The notes under the pieces: generated by a model
The model's database searches: none
What the model was told of the DNA's origin: nothing
What the model saw: the letters and a program-made list of their open reading frames with translations, nothing else
Translations under genes and position numbers: made by a program
Shown here: in pieces, positions 1 to 17,114 of the stretch
Layout: each line of letters opens with the position of its first letter
Position numbering within the stretch: position 1 is the first letter of the stretch
DNA from: Romanomermis culicivorax
Lineage: Eukaryota; Nematoda; Enoplea; Mermithida; Mermithidae
Length of the DNA: 64,000 bases
Assembly (NCBI GenBank): GCA_963922205.1
Contig: CAWUHX010000031.1
Location: forward strand, 1,302,001-1,366,000
Direction of reading: 5' to 3'

Positions 1-474
1 CCTTACACATCTTGAATCATAGAAAACAAACATCTGTAGCCGGATTTCAGCAAATAGCAAAAAAAGCATTCTGGCATGTGAAAAGTGAACAATTCGAAGA
101 ATGTGACACCGCTCTTATTTTCACTCATTTGCGGCACAATTTTGATGAATGATCAAACTGCTCTATAGAAAGAGATATAAGGGGGTATAATTATTACAAC
201 TACCTAAAGCTTTAGAAATTGATCACTGAGTGTCCGATTATGAAAAAAAATATTTAGTCATCACCGTCACAGAGGTACATCACCTGCGCAAATTTTAAGC
301 CTTGCTCATATTTGAAAATCTTATCTTGGGCACCTCTGATTCACACTCATGGTCATGTCAAGATCCTCGTTATTAGAAGATTCAAAATTTTAGTTCAAAT
401 TCAACATGTAGCCTTCAAAAGAAAGCATATAAAATTCCGCTTCAGAATTCATACAATTTTATAAATTCTCATTT

Positions 475-981
475 TTGAAGATTTTCTACCCCGACCTTTT
501 GGATCCGAGTAAAGCGCCCGAATTCGCATTGACGCCCGACATAGATAGCGAAGATTTCGCCATTTTGAGGTTTAAAGCTGGCCCTCCCTATGAGGTACAA
601 GTTTCTTACGATTCTATTTCCTGGGAAAAAAAGTTTTCTTCTTTTCTGAATTTTTCACTCCAAACCGGAATTACTGTGCTAAAAATTTTTTCATTTTCGT
701 CCAAATTTTATTTTAAAAATTTAGATTACCACTGCATTGCTTCTAAAGTAGTCTTTTTCCACATACCTTGTTGTTAAACAGTCTATCGTTTAGGGTGGCA
801 ATATTTAGTTCAACTAGTCTGAAAATCCTAGCCACTTTATTTAGCCACATTTCAGGACATCGCGTTCAAGGTCGTCAACCGTGAGTGGGAGGTTTCGCAT
901 AAGCGCGGTTATAGGTGCCAATTTCAGAATGGGATATTTCAGCTATGGTTCCATTTCAAGAAATACAGATATCGACGATAA
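475..981 (+). CDS. CACTIN: CACTIN (Cactin spliceosome-associated protein), last two coding exons
   Basis: The C-terminal part of Cactin, a conserved nuclear protein tied to pre-mRNA splicing and, in flies, to Cactus/NF-kB signalling. Exon A runs from about 475-484 to 594 (donor gtacaa) and encodes the block with IFYPDL, FAILRF and AGPPYE. Exon B is 856-981 (acceptor ttcag) and encodes DIAFKVVNREWE, then FQLWFHFKKYRYRR and stop TAA at 979-981. These are the hallmark end of the family, which usually finishes in YRYRR. The intron is 261 bp. The start of exon A is uncertain because the acceptor seems to be ..gaag; the rest of the gene lies left of the window. An AATAAA at 1013-1018 is the likely poly(A) signal, inside the 3' region of the convergent DUS2. 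Confidence 0.93.
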
Positions 982-990
982 ATCTGTAAT

Positions 991-1018
991 TTTATTCTAT
1001 GTATAGGATTTCAATAAA
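991..1018. terminator. Paired convergent poly(A) signals of CACTIN and DUS2
   Basis: Between the two facing stop codons (981 and 1035) lie an AATAAA on the + strand (1013-1018) and an AATAAA on the - strand (read as tttatt at 991-996). Each gene's signal lies beyond its own stop and toward the other gene, so cleavage 10-30 bases downstream would make the two mRNAs overlap at their 3' ends. Signals are seen directly; usage is inferred. Confidence 0.6.
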
Positions 1019-1034
1019 GTATAATCATACGAAA

Positions 1035-5696
<4,662 letters not shown>

Positions 5697-5699
5697 TTA

Positions 5700-6242
5700 C
5701 ATAGCCTGTGAGATAATCCATAAAATAGCACAAGCCTGAATCTTGTCACTGATTTTACGATTCTATAACAAAGTCTGCAACAAAAAAGTTCATTGAAGCG
5801 AAATCAATGCAAAATCAGACGAAAAAATAATCTCACCAGTAAGCCAATAGAGCACGAGGTAGGATAACTCGAATACTATTACAAGGCCTGTGTCTTATCC
5901 ACGGTTCTAGCACGGTGCTAATGAAAATTTTAGTCGTGCTAAGAAAAATTAATACGAATCCACGAAAGTTAGCGGCCGTGCTAAGAAAAAGACCCTGGTC
6001 TTAGGCAATGAGGAAAATTGAGGATTAAACTTCCTAGTAATATATTTAAGAGCAGTTTTCCTTCAAAGATTAGTGTGTGTGTCACACTCTAGCTTATAAA
6101 ATTAAAAACGAACGTTTTCAGGATAGCTTCATGTTTCTTAATTTTGGCTAGATCCCAAATCTACCTCATTGTTTCAACACAAGAAAAATTAAACCATCAT
6201 TTATCGAATTACATTATACAATTAATTGAATATGTGATAATT
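5700..6242. other. Intergenic DNA between DUS2 and LONP2
   Basis: About 585 bp between the DUS2 start (5657) and the LONP2 stop (6243), both on the - strand. AT-rich, with no repeat I recognise and no clear AATAAA for LONP2. It presumably holds the LONP2 3' UTR and the DUS2 promoter, but nothing specific can be pointed to. Confidence 0.5.
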
Positions 6243-9200
6243 TTACAATTTGCCTTTAAAAACATTCAATTTCGGTATTCCACGTTCAAATGCAGCATCT
6301 AAAACATCTTCGATTCGGTCGACGAAAATAAATCTGATATTTTTCTGGAAAACATTTTGAAAAATTAGTCAACAAAATTATAAAAGTACAGCATAAAGAA
6401 GAGTTCAGATTTCCAGGACAGGAATCAACGAAATGATGAACAAAAATAAACAGCTGCTGAAGTATAAAGAAAAAAACAAAAGAAAAAATTAGTGCAAAAG
6501 CTTTCGAAAGATTACATAAAGCAGGACGATAAAAAGTATCTTCTAGAAAACACAAATAAGACAAAATATAGTAAAGAGTAAATTGGGAAACAAATGTCTC
6601 AACAAAATGTCCGTTACAAGTTAGACTCATCGATAGTATTTTAGAAAATACCCAAGACTTACTTGTACTTCTTCGGATAGTTTAATCGTATCTTTCTCGT
6701 TACTTTTAGGCAAAATTACACGCGAAAATTCGTTTTTGTAAGCTGCAAAGACTTTTTCTTTGACGCCACCGACCTAACAACAAAGACGAAAATTTCAGAA
6801 CATTTAACATCAGCAATTATTTCAAATTACCATCATCTTTGGAAAAATATGATAGAATTTGAAATGAAAAATATGGGTTAAAGTTTCAAATGAAAAAGTA
6901 CAAAATGAAGCCTTTTCAATTCAATTTTAATCAAAATTTCAAACAGTCGAGTGCTTTTACTTGAGCCGTGTACCACACATAAAATCAATTGACAGTTTTG
7001 TCAGAATTCCGACAAATTTTGTAGTCGTGCAGTCTAATTTCTAATCTCTCAATAGATTTTCACTTGTAAAACTTGTCCCCTGAGCGTCATTTCTCCAGTC
7101 ATGGCAGTATCGTTACGCATCGGAACGTTGGTGAACAATGAGGCTAAAGCGGCGACGACGGTGACGCCTGCTGATGGACCGTCTTTACTGATGGCGCCAG
7201 ACGGGAAATGAATATGGATATTATATTTGTCGAAAAGACCAACAGACGTATTTTCCACGACTAAATTTTGAATGTTGAACTGAAACGAGAATGACCTTTT
7301 AAATTTTTTGAGACATCCGCACCATATAAATATCGAAATTCTAACCAATTTAGAATTGCATGAAATCCAGCTCATAGCTATATGTACAGATTCTTGAAGA
7401 ACGTCGCCTAATTGACCGGTCAATTTCAACCTTCCATCTCCCTCTACCTTCGTACTTTCGACATACATCAAATCGCCGCCATAACGCGTCCAACATAGGC
7501 CGGCAGCTACGCCGGGCGTCAAAATTTTCAAACGTGTTTCGTTTGCGCACGTTGGCGGCTGGATTTACAAAAATATCGAAATCGTTATGCATTTATCCTG
7601 GTATCCGATTTTTGATTGAAAACTAGGAAAAACGGCGCTAGAAACAATAAAATTCCGTTCGATACATACTGTTAAGGCCCTGTCATACTTAGCCGCGAGG
7701 TACCGCGCGGCACCGCGCAGTGCCGGTTGTCCTATTCATACTAAAAAGCGGCGCCGCGCGGCACCGGCCTGATAAGTATGTAGATTTTTCTAATTTTTCC
7801 GGCGCCGCGCGGTACCGCTTTCAAAGTTCAACTCAAATGAAATTTTTGAATAACTCATGTGTTATAAAGCTGTAGTATATTGTTGCTATAAGATATTGAT
7901 GCATACTATGACATTTGTATATGCAGTTCAATCATATTTTTCACATGAATTGTGAATTATGACGCTTTTCAAGTACTATTTTATCATGCCTCTTAATAAT
8001 ACATGCACAAAGAAATTCCCTGGGAGCTCAGCCAGTACAAGCAGCATGTTTTTCAACCTATTATAGCCAAATATGTGAAATTATTTGCTTAGACAGCATT
8101 TTTTAAAGTTTCAACGCTACTTCTTTGAATCAAGTATGCTCCGTTTGTAGAGATCGTTTAACTACGATATCATTTTCATTCATGATGACTTTCTCTTCTC
8201 TCTTGATCATTTTTTCGTTCGTCATCTTCTCAATCATTGCAGGGGGGTCAGATCTGCTCGTGGGTCAATAGCCCAAACCAGAGGTCCCCAAGGTCAAAAT
8301 TTTAGGTAGGGGTAAAATCGTAAATTTCAAGGGTAGTACTTGAAATATGCCGTGACCTTTTTTTGCTCACAACTTTTTGCGAAGGAGGGGGGGGGTTGTA
8401 GTACTCTAACCACATAGAACTTACAAAAATGGATAATGCCCCTACTTTATGCTTTTTACACTCAAGAAACATTTACTACTTCAACTCCATTTTTAATGCA
8501 CTAATTATATGTACGTACAGAATAGTCACACTTTGAAGACTGTTGTGCCAACTGATTCCTGCACATTTCAAGAATCGGGCACAACATACGTTTGGGAACA
8601 TTGTTTCAACCAGCATCTTCAGCAGTATGGTCTTATCCCATCACTGATTAGGCTTGGAACAGTGCTTCCAATTGAAAGTCCTGATGCTGAATGTGGCTTT
8701 AGTATTATTAATCCCATTAGACTGTGAACTGCGAGTTTGAAACCAAGTACCACTCCTGATCCACGTCAACAGACCTCACATGTCTCAAGTCATAGAAGGA
8801 AAGTATGCCACAGCTTGGGTAACCATATGCGCACAGAAGACCCAAGGCAGAAGCGGGGTGAAGGAAAGGAGAGCATGAAGAAGAAGAATTTTAAGATTAT
8901 GTTTTTCTTTCCAAGAGGCGATTTTTTGATAAATCACATATACATAAGTCATTATTTCATCTCCCAATTATATTTATAATGATTTCCTACAAGTAGTATA
9001 TATTAATGTACTGTCCTTTCCTAAAAATAGCTATATGGCACAGAAGTTGCATACTTTCCCATTATCATTTGCTCAGTAAATGTGTCAAAAAGAGCAGTGA
9101 GTAATTCCTCAGAATCACACATTCTGCAATTTTTCTCGAATTAGTATAACCTACTGGGGAGAGGATGAAGTCTACCAAAATTTTTTGGTATGTTGAGCTG

Positions 9201-12200
9201 TTTTTATGGGGGTAGTAAATGAATTTTCAAATCTAAGACGGTGGTAATACCCCCCCATACCCCCCCCCATGGGGTGCTCTGGCCCAAACCCCCCTCAACG
9301 TGCATGTATGCTGCATTCGGAAAAAATTTATCCTAAATTCTGAAAAATCCACGACTGACAAGTTTTGGCTATGCACTCAGAAATTTTCCTAGTGAAGTTT
9401 TTCCTGTAATTTTATCCCAGAGGTATTTTTAATGACGTTTTCATAAATAGATTTAGTGGAGGATTGGAAATATGTATTGTTCGTTTTTTATAAAATGTTT
9501 TAAATTGAAAATGGACCGCCCTCAAAGTCGTTTACACAACCCGTTTACTATAGGATTTTTGGCGAAAAAAATCGTGAGGATCGGTTGAGCAGACTCCGTA
9601 AATTAAAGAAATATAAAATGGCACTTGCTTTCAACTTTTTTATTGACAAGCATTTCCAGAAAAAGAGACTATAGGTTATGTTGTGATGTGGAAAAATTAT
9701 TAATATGCAAAGTAGGTGTAAACACGTTTCCACGGCCTGATGTTGTCTTAGCAATAAGTCAAGTCCAATTAACAGTTCCAAAACCGATAAAAAGCAGGAG
9801 TGCTTGCAAATTTTTCGAGAAAGTTTTTATTCAGAGAGCCAAATCCAAAAGTAAAAAAGCAGCGCCGCGCGGCGAAGTATGACAAGGCACTGCGCGGCCC
9901 CGCGCGGTACCGCTTGTTAGTATGAATAGAAAAAGCGGCGCCTGCGGTGAAGTATGACAAGGCCTTTAGACTACACCGGAATTTTCTGCACTGAATAAAA
10001 GCTTACTAACATTTCGACTTTTCATACCCCAAAAATTTCGTACAACAACTTTTCATCGACGTTAATGGCTACAAAATCGTCTGTCGAAGTTCCGACATTT
10101 AGATCTTGGTCTATCGATAGAGTCGATTTGGGCTGATTCTGGAGTTTTTCGGCCAATTTTAAGGCGGCAAAACGCATAATGCTCCCCAGGCAGCGTTCTA
10201 AGTTTCTAACTCCAGGTTCATACGTATATTTACAAACTGAAAATAACGCACAGAATTAATAAAAGATAATAATATTTTTTTACCCATACAACTCAAAATC
10301 ATTCAGTTGTGTGTAGATTCCATGCTAGAAAATCATTTTTGTCGAAAATTTCATGTCTTTTTTCCTCTAATCGCTCATCAACTAACTACTCAGTAAACCT
10401 TCAACTTTCGTGGCTGAATGAGCTTTTCCAGTATCATCCGACATCTGTAGCAGAGTGGCATGGTTCGAGACACATATTTAGTTGTGAATAAGACTGTCAT
10501 TATTTGCACAATTAAGGCGTCATCATCATTTGGCCGAATTTCAACCTATCTTGGGCAGGTATACAGTTTTGATGCATCAGAATCCACAGAAATCTAGCAT
10601 GAAAACACGAAAGACGAGAAAAAATTCCAGCTAAAGTCCAAAATCAAAAATTTGGAAAGTGGCTTTTTGCTCGCTCATCAAAAGCTTGATCTAGCTTTTG
10701 AATACACGTGACAGATTATCATACAAAAAAAATCTTCTTAATATTTGTTGAAATATTTATCTCGAAGATTTTTATTGACAGAAAAGCCACAAAACGAATT
10801 GTTTGTCTCCAACGTTGTAAAACCTAAACCGAAAACGGTGTTCTGAAATGAGTAAAACCGAAACCGTGAATCCAAAAATTGCGAAGCCGAAATCGGAACA
10901 CTCAAAACAGTGACACCGGAAATTGAAACCGGAATATCTCTATCCCAGGGTCGAATGACCGAAAGAGAAATAGATTTATTCCTGAAATAAAACAGTAGAA
11001 TAATCGCAGGTACACTAATGTTCGGTACGACAGAAATAGGCATGAAATTACTTATTCCATAGTGCTATGACAGAAAGCGGAATAAGACTTATTTCCATGC
11101 TCAATCCTGACACAAATTCCTGGAATAAATTTGCCGTATGACGGATGGAGGAATAACCTACATCAGGCACAAAAAACGACGATTTTACTCCTCGGATTTA
11201 TACCTGCTTCTAATAGATATAAAGTGCGACATAACCCATGTTTTCAATTGCAAATTGAGAAAAAAGCGTCCATAAAAGTTTCTACGTATGAAAGAAGTTA
11301 AATTAGACTTCATATCAATATTTTTTAAAAGGAAATTTATCCAATCTCAGGTTATATTAGTGATGCATTTGTGATTCCGGCATAATAATTTAACAACGAT
11401 CGTAAACCATTGCTGTTACCAACAATTAATAATGCGCCGATCAAACTACAACCTCTTCTAACTCACTCACAAAAGCTCAATGGAGATGTATCAGACCTTT
11501 TAACTCAGCGTTTTACCCGATACCACCCGATATTTTCTGATCCAACCCTACGCGATAGGGGAAAAAAGACTCTCCACCCAATTCGTTATTCATAGTACCA
11601 CCGCGGATTAGGGGTCACTGGTCAAAGAATTAAGCTGGTAATGTCTTCTGTTGAAAAAAATAATGACACTTTCAGGGAAATTTATTATACATTTGAGATT
11701 CAAATTCAATCATATTATATTTCAAAAATAGAACTTTTTCGGCAGTTTTCCGTGAAGACGCCTCTTTTTAGCACAATAAACCAAACCAGAAATACTGAAT
11801 AACTGCCCAGAAGGAACGTTAGTTGGAGGTACGAAAATTTTCGTACCCCAATAGATAGATTTGGAAACATAATGGCTCGATTTTCCCACCATTGCAGTAC
11901 ATCAATATCAGCTGTTTCGATTATTCGTCGCTTTTGTATTCATCGATTTCCTGGGAAAAGTTTCAACGAAAGCTTTTTTCAAACACGAATATTATATGTA
12001 GTGAGCCAAAAAAAGGCGATCGGTGCTGAGCTTCATAGATTTCGAAAGGATAAAGATTTTTCAATGCGCTTGCTGCCGTCGATAGATAAAACATATGGCA
12101 TAAAGACTGCAAGTTTCAGCCAGATTGCCCCAAAATTGACTGACCAGAATCAAAAGTACTACACGTCGCCTTTCTTTCCAAATGAAAAAAATTCACAAGA

Positions 12201-15200
12201 GTCAACATGTTTTCTAACAGAAAAAAGTGAAATAGTTTCAACATAAGAACCATATAACACCTTAAAACTACAAGAGAGCTGTTTCTATGTGTCCTCCTCT
12301 CTGTTTCACGACTAATTTTAATCGTCTTTTGAACTGGTCAATTCTTCGATTTTGCCTTTTCTCTTGATTTTGGCAAAATTTCGCCCATATTGAAAGAAGA
12401 AACTGATGACTTTAAATTACGCGTAAATTACAAATCTGGATGATTTTTTAACTATTATTGCGTTTAAACAACGTTACAAAACTTTTTTCACAATAGGACA
12501 ACTTTTAATTTGATTTCACACTTTTAATCGAAAAATGACCACTTTTACTAAATTTGTGTATATATGAACACAATGAACGCTAGGGGCATAAAATTTAGCC
12601 CTAAAACCAAGGACAAATAGGAGATTTTAACGCATCAATCTGCATTAAAAAAAACTTTGTCCATTCGGAAATTATGAAAGTCAGCACCGGTCGCCTTTTT
12701 TGGCTCACCCTGTAGTTCCTCTTACTTTTTTGTGCCTCTATCAAAACATCTTCCGTAAAGTTGACTCCACTTTTATCACTGCTCGTAGCTGCGCATTCAT
12801 TTAAAAAATTTGTAAGTTCTGATTCAGATTTCTGATTTTTGCTGAAAACTTTTGCCCCATTTGAGGAAAACCCCCAAAAATTTTTTCCTCGTGAGGAAAA
12901 ATCCATTTTTTCAGTTTCCTTGCTTAAAAATCGTTCAAAATCATTTCTGCTATTTTTTCAACGTTTCCCATTAACTTGCATCTTATTCCGCCAAAAAATC
13001 GACATTTTTTTGCAGAAAGTTTCCAGCTATGACCTACTTGTAAATAAATATTCAAGTGAGTTTACATGGGACAAGCAATAGAATAATTCAACGGCATAAC
13101 CTTTATTTTTTATATTTCTTTGACGACATAAAACAACCTAATTTTGACATAACAAGTAAATCAAACAGTAAACTTTGATAAAAAGATAACAATGAAAAAT
13201 AAAATTTTCAAACCGATTCTGAACAGCTGACAATCTAACCTAAAGATATGAACTTGACCACAGGCCTTTTTTCTGCAAAGGCCAGGTTCCAATGTGCAAC
13301 TTGAGGAAAAATTTTGGTAGCACAGATAAATTTTTGGTTGTTCACTCTAAAATCAATAAATTAGCTTACTTTTATCGAAAAAAGCACCAAAAGCATTTCA
13401 TCCGATTTGCGTCGGTTTTAGGCTTTTAAAATCAAATTTTCTGAGTTTTGATGAGCAAATGAAAAGATAGGTATGAGTGAATTGTTCGGCGCCTACCGCC
13501 GAAATTTTTTTGGGGTTTTGATATTCTAGAACGCTGGAAAATGAACCTTTTTAACTTTTATTCCCTAGACAGAAGGTTTAATTTTTCAGTGAATTTAATG
13601 AATTTTCAGTATGGCAAACTACAATTCAAAAACTAGGAAAGCAACCAAGAATTTTGATTCTTCAACCAGCAAGAATTCCCACTCAAAATGCTTTAATCAC
13701 ACAAATGTTCAAATCTTTTTAAAGACTGCAAAAAGACGTTGGGAAAATAACCGAGAAAAATCTTGCTTTTCGTCAAATTCTGAAAAAAACGACACAGAAT
13801 CAAACATTTATCCATAATATCTTGATAATTAAAAGCTATAAGCATTAGCTAGAATGACATTTTCTAACCGCGCATTGGAATAATATAGAAAAATTATTAA
13901 ATAATAAAAATCCCAGCGCCAAGCGCCGGAAAATTTCAACAATTTTTAATTTTATAAAGCGCAAAATGCACCTCCGAACAGGAAACCATCAAAAAAATTT
14001 TCCTCAAATTGATGCATAAGTACAAAAAATTTTTCCTCAATTTCAGAAAAAATTCCTCAAAAATGGTCGATTGAGGAAAAAAAACTGTGTCTGATTCTTT
14101 ACAGCTTGGCTGTGAATTATCTATAGGAAATAAATTTTTCTTTCATTCACAGAGACAATCCTTTATTGTTGAAGTAACAAGTAAAGTCATTGAAACCATC
14201 AGCTAATGACAACTGTGCATTGCACGCTTTACATTTGGCTCTATCATACTTATAATCGAAATAATCCCAAATCAAACTGATAGTAGGATGGCGCATAAGA
14301 CAGAGAGCTAATGTGCCGTCAGTGTAAAGATTTTTTCATACTATGTATGAAGATAAATTTTGATTTCAACACACCGCAGTAAGTAGCAACTGAGTGATCC
14401 ATGGAAAACAATATTTGAATTTGCATAGTTGCAATTTGAAATCAATTAAATAAATTATTACCAATGTACATTTACAGTAAATAATTGAATAGCATAGCAC
14501 ATGGCAAGTATCACTTTTGCTCCTTTTTATGAACTGAACATAATTTTTTTGACCCATGACCCGGTTTGCTATGAATCGAGTCAGAGGTTTCCGAGCCAAT
14601 TGATCTGATATGTAGAGAAGAACCAAGTAATGATTCTTTGTCTATCCATATAAAAATCATTTACTGTAAAATACTTTTCTCATTAATTTTAATGAGGGTC
14701 TCTCTAACAAAAGAAAAGGCCTTAACTCAGCCTCTAGCTCTGAGATAAGCCGACTTGAAAAGGTATTCCATCCTTGTTTCTATTTCTGTTCTAAGGATAA
14801 GTTCCATTACTACGATAACAGTTCGACGCAGTTATCTCAGGAATAGCCGCCACAAGAAGGTTTATTCCCGACAAAACTTGTATCGCTTCCTGCACGCCTG
14901 TGCGTTGATTGGTATCATACCTGTAATTGAGGGGTTGGGGGACCTCCCCCCCCCCCAGTTTGGCCAACCATATACCCACCCCCCCCCAGTTTGGAAAAAA
15001 TTAGCAAAAAAGTGCCTTTTTTGGGAAAAATTTCGACTTTTTTCGACCCCCTCCCCTGAAATTTCGGATCTACCACCCCCAACTGGTCGGACCTCTTACA
15101 GTATGATTGGTATAGTAGCGGTATACCCCTACCACATACCTGTAATTGGGGGGGATCGGGGGGACGACCTTCATGGTGAAACCTTATACCGAAATGTCGG

Positions 15201-17061
15201 GAACCTCCCAACTCGACAAAATTTAGAAATAAGTGACTGTTGCTAAACTTTTCAAAATTTCGGGTTTTTCGACTTTTTTCAATTTTTGGGACCTCCACTC
15301 CAAAATTTTGGGTCTACCCCCCAACTGGTCGGACCTCTTATAGGGATGCCCTACCAGGCCTGGAAGATGCTCATTTAATACCGAGGGATTTTGGACAGAT
15401 AAGCATTTACTGCCTGGGTTTTTTTTCAACCATATGTCAGTTGCTACAAAACCTTTTAACCCAGAAGCCGCTCTACTCGCGCTTTTTTGACATGAGGCCA
15501 ATTATTACCAAAGGATTTTGGCCGGTTAAACCTTGCTTGGGTACTCTGAAAAAATCCTAGTTCCCTCCCCTCAGGCTATCTGAAAATTCACAGGTATAGC
15601 TTCCAGTCATTCGGCACCCCCAGGGTAATATAAATGAATTAATAAAAAAATTGTCGAAACGTTAATAGTCTGTTGAATGAACTTACCTAATTCCTTCAAG
15701 ATTTCTACTGGTAAAATCACATCTCGCTCGGTCAATCCGTGAACATTCAATTGTTTTGTCATCAAGTATTTTGATCCAATTTTCACTTTCTCATCAACCG
15801 TATAACCATCGATGTGGATAACCTAGGGGAAAAAACAAAGATGAAGAACATAAGAGAAAAAAACAAATTATTCTTTCAAAAATAATTGGGTCTACAATGC
15901 GCAATATTTGCCATTTGTAAATTTTAGGCGCCGAATTCATCGAAAGCTTTGCGATTAAAATTTATCCAGATAGTGAATTAAGCTTTTTTAATAAGTTTAA
16001 AAAACACTACCTCCATTCGGTCGAGCAGAGCGACGGGAATATCATTTTTATCGTTGGCGGTTGCTATAAAAAGTACTTGCGACAAATCGAAAGGCACGTT
16101 CAAGTAACTGAAGGATAAAAGAACTTGACCTTTTCAAGGAATAATGATGAATGTTATAAATAATATTTGAAGTTAACTGACAATAGCTTACTGATCAACA
16201 AACGTATAGTTTTGTTCCGGATCTAAGACTTCTAAAAGCGCTGACGCAGGGTCGCCGTGCCTTCCCGAAGTCTAAAAACGGAGGAAAACGATGTCGTATG
16301 GCTTAGAAGAAATAAGCATTTTTTATATTTTTCTATATTTATTATTCATTTGAATCGGCATTATATTTTATTTTATACCATTTTATCAACTTCGTCCAAC
16401 AAAAATACCGGGTTTCGACTTTGAACAACTTTTAAACCGTTTATAATTCTTCCAGGCATAGCGCCGATGTAGGTTCTTCTATGACCACGAATATCGCTTT
16501 GATCACAAATTCCACCCAAAGAAACTCTATTAACAAATACACAAAGAAAAACATAAAATAAGTAAATGAAGTTGAACTTGAAAAAACTGCTAATGAACGC
16601 AAAGTTCACACTACACCAAAGAAATAGTTTGCATACACAAGTCAGTAATAGTTTTCAGTCTTATGTTTCCCAGGGCAACAAAAAATGAGTTTGCCAACAT
16701 GTTAAGGATAAATAACTGATGTTACTGCAGGAGATGACGATTAGTTTACCCACAACAACTAAACAACAATTTCAAAACTTTATAAGTTCAAACAAGAAAG
16801 ATCTATTGTTGAATTTTGCATGCATACATATTACCGTTTTGGCGTACCAAACTCACCTATGAAATTTTCGACATAAAGCGCGAGCTATCGAACGTCCTAT
16901 GCTAGTTTTTCCAACTCCGGGTGGTCCAACGAAACACAAAATGGGCCCTTTCAACGATTTTTTTAATTGATTAACTGCCAGATATTCGAGCACGCGTTTT
17001 TTAACCTCTTGTACACCGTAATGATCTTCTTCCAGAACTTTCCTCAAGGGAGACTTTTTGA
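6243..17061 (-). CDS. LONP2: LONP2, peroxisomal Lon protease, ten 3' exons
   Basis: ATP-dependent AAA+ serine protease/chaperone of the peroxisomal matrix. Exons on the - strand: 17061-16857, 16526-16379, 16271-16192, 16107-16011, 15822-15687, 10236-10028, 7558-7346, 7279-7064, 6773-6663, 6344-6243; all phases agree. In order: DHYG and VLEYLAV, Walker [22 protein letters not shown], Walker [16 protein letters not shown] sensor, [12 protein letters not shown], then the protease domain with TGQLGDV, catalytic serine in KDGPSAG and catalytic lysine in GGVKEK. The text is closer to LONP2 ([26 protein letters not shown]) than to mitochondrial LONP1. The protein ends ..FKGKL, a weak type-1 peroxisomal signal where vertebrates have SKL. 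The N-terminal Lon domain exons were not found. Two introns are swollen by transposons. Confidence 0.94.
7990..9316. mobile_element. Split copy of the CATACATGCACGTG family
   Basis: Sequence at about 8060-8278 and 9282-9316 matches the element at 37127-37548 (shared ..ctcttctctcttgatcatt.., tctcaatcattgc, right end acgtgcatgtatg). The two halves are separated by the hAT insertion at 8279-9281 together with its 8-bp duplication. The left end near 7990-8010 (catgcac) is not securely placed and I found no matching target duplication. Confidence 0.6.
8279..9281 (+). mobile_element. hAT element with decayed transposase C-terminus, copy 1
   Basis: 1003-bp element with ends CAGAGGTCCCC and GGGGTGCTCTG, flanked by exact 8-bp duplication GCCCAAAC (8271-8278, 9282-9289). 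Inside, 8509-8727 encodes a fragment containing LPIESPDAE and FSIINPIR, the start of the hAT dimerisation domain (family pattern LP.s.a.aER.FS..n.ik). The continuing text resembles a transposase tail (HMRTEDP). It is an internally deleted or decayed derivative of an autonomous hAT. Confidence 0.9.
11828..11847. repeat. Perfect 20-bp palindrome
   Basis: GGTACGAAAATTTTCGTACC is its own reverse complement. It stands alone in the intron, about 150 bp left of the mariner-like MITE. It could be a hairpin from another short element; function unknown. Confidence 0.7.
11995..12714. mobile_element. Tc1/mariner-like MITE with ~50-bp inverted ends
   Basis: Left end gtgagccaaaaaaaggcga.. at 12001 is mirrored by ..tcgccttttttggctcacc at 12691-12709, and the match extends about 50 bp inward (tcggtgctgagcttcata against tatgaaagtcagcaccgg). 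The ends read TA(T/C)(A/G)G.GTGAGCC and abut TA, as in mariner-type insertions. No transposase is visible between them. Confidence 0.65.
12826..14089. mobile_element. hAT-like MITE, CCTC/GAGG word, copy 1
   Basis: 1264-bp element flanked by the exact 8-bp duplication TCTGATTC (12818-12825, 14090-14097). The left end aligns with the CAGTGTTTT.. start of its full-length relative at 37984-39250 but is mutated; the right end is ..AAAACTGTG. The word ttttcctc..gaggaaaa occurs near both ends (12885-12900; 14030-14078). Two CCGGCG-type palindromes lie inside (near 13490 and 13915). The only long frames are fragments with no recognised domain. Confidence 0.85.
14916..15105. mobile_element. GC-rich MITE (CATACCTGTAA family), copy 2
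   Basis: 190-bp element, start CATACCTGTAATTGAGGGG, end AACTGGTCGG..CTTACAGTATG, flanked by exact duplication ATTGGTAT (14908-14915, 15106-15113). Lies in the 5.4-kb LONP2 intron. Confidence 0.92.
15135..15348. mobile_element. GC-rich MITE (CATACCTGTAA family), copy 3
   Basis: 214-bp element starting CATACCTGTAATTGGGG and ending ..CTTATAGGGATG, flanked by exact duplication CCCTACCA (15127-15134, 15349-15356). Only 29 bp separate it from copy 2, so two independent insertions landed almost on the same spot. Confidence 0.92.
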
Positions 17062-17114
17062 CTAGAACATTCTATTCATCAATGACTTGTCTATACCTCG
17101 TGAAAATCAAAACG

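Larger units (their letters stand above)
7675..9965. mobile_element. 2.3-kb DNA transposon with TTA duplication (PIF/Harbinger-like), filling a LONP2 intron
   Basis: Ends are AGGCCCTGTCATACTT (left) and AAGTATGACAAGGCCT (right), flanked by TTA at 7672-7674 and 9966-9968. A 3-bp TTA target with these ends is typical of PIF/Harbinger or related elements. Subterminal DNA (7690-7820 and 9858-9955) is strikingly GC-rich, with GCGCGGTACCGC and GGCGCCGCGCGGC words facing inward from both ends. No transposase is recognisable inside; the middle is occupied by a nested hAT element (8279-9281). The host intron is 7559-10027, so the transposon is more than 90% of it. Confidence 0.8.
10237..15686. other. 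5.4-kb LONP2 intron
   Basis: Holds a mariner-like MITE (11995-12714), a CCTC-word hAT-like MITE (12826-14089) and two GC-rich MITEs (14916-15105, 15135-15348). Between 10740 and 10950 there is a degenerate run of accgaaa-type words. I see no exon of any gene in the remaining DNA. Confidence 0.6.

Noticed and set aside
8509-8979. Independent small genes at 8509-8727 and 8737-8979 (and 24639-25088)
   Set aside because: They are pieces of the decayed hAT transposase inside bounded mobile elements, present in parallel copies.
14755-15560. Overlapping frames of 100-160 codons around 14.8-15.5 kb
   Set aside because: They read through two GC-rich MITEs (Pro/Gly runs from C and G tracts) and do not represent a gene.
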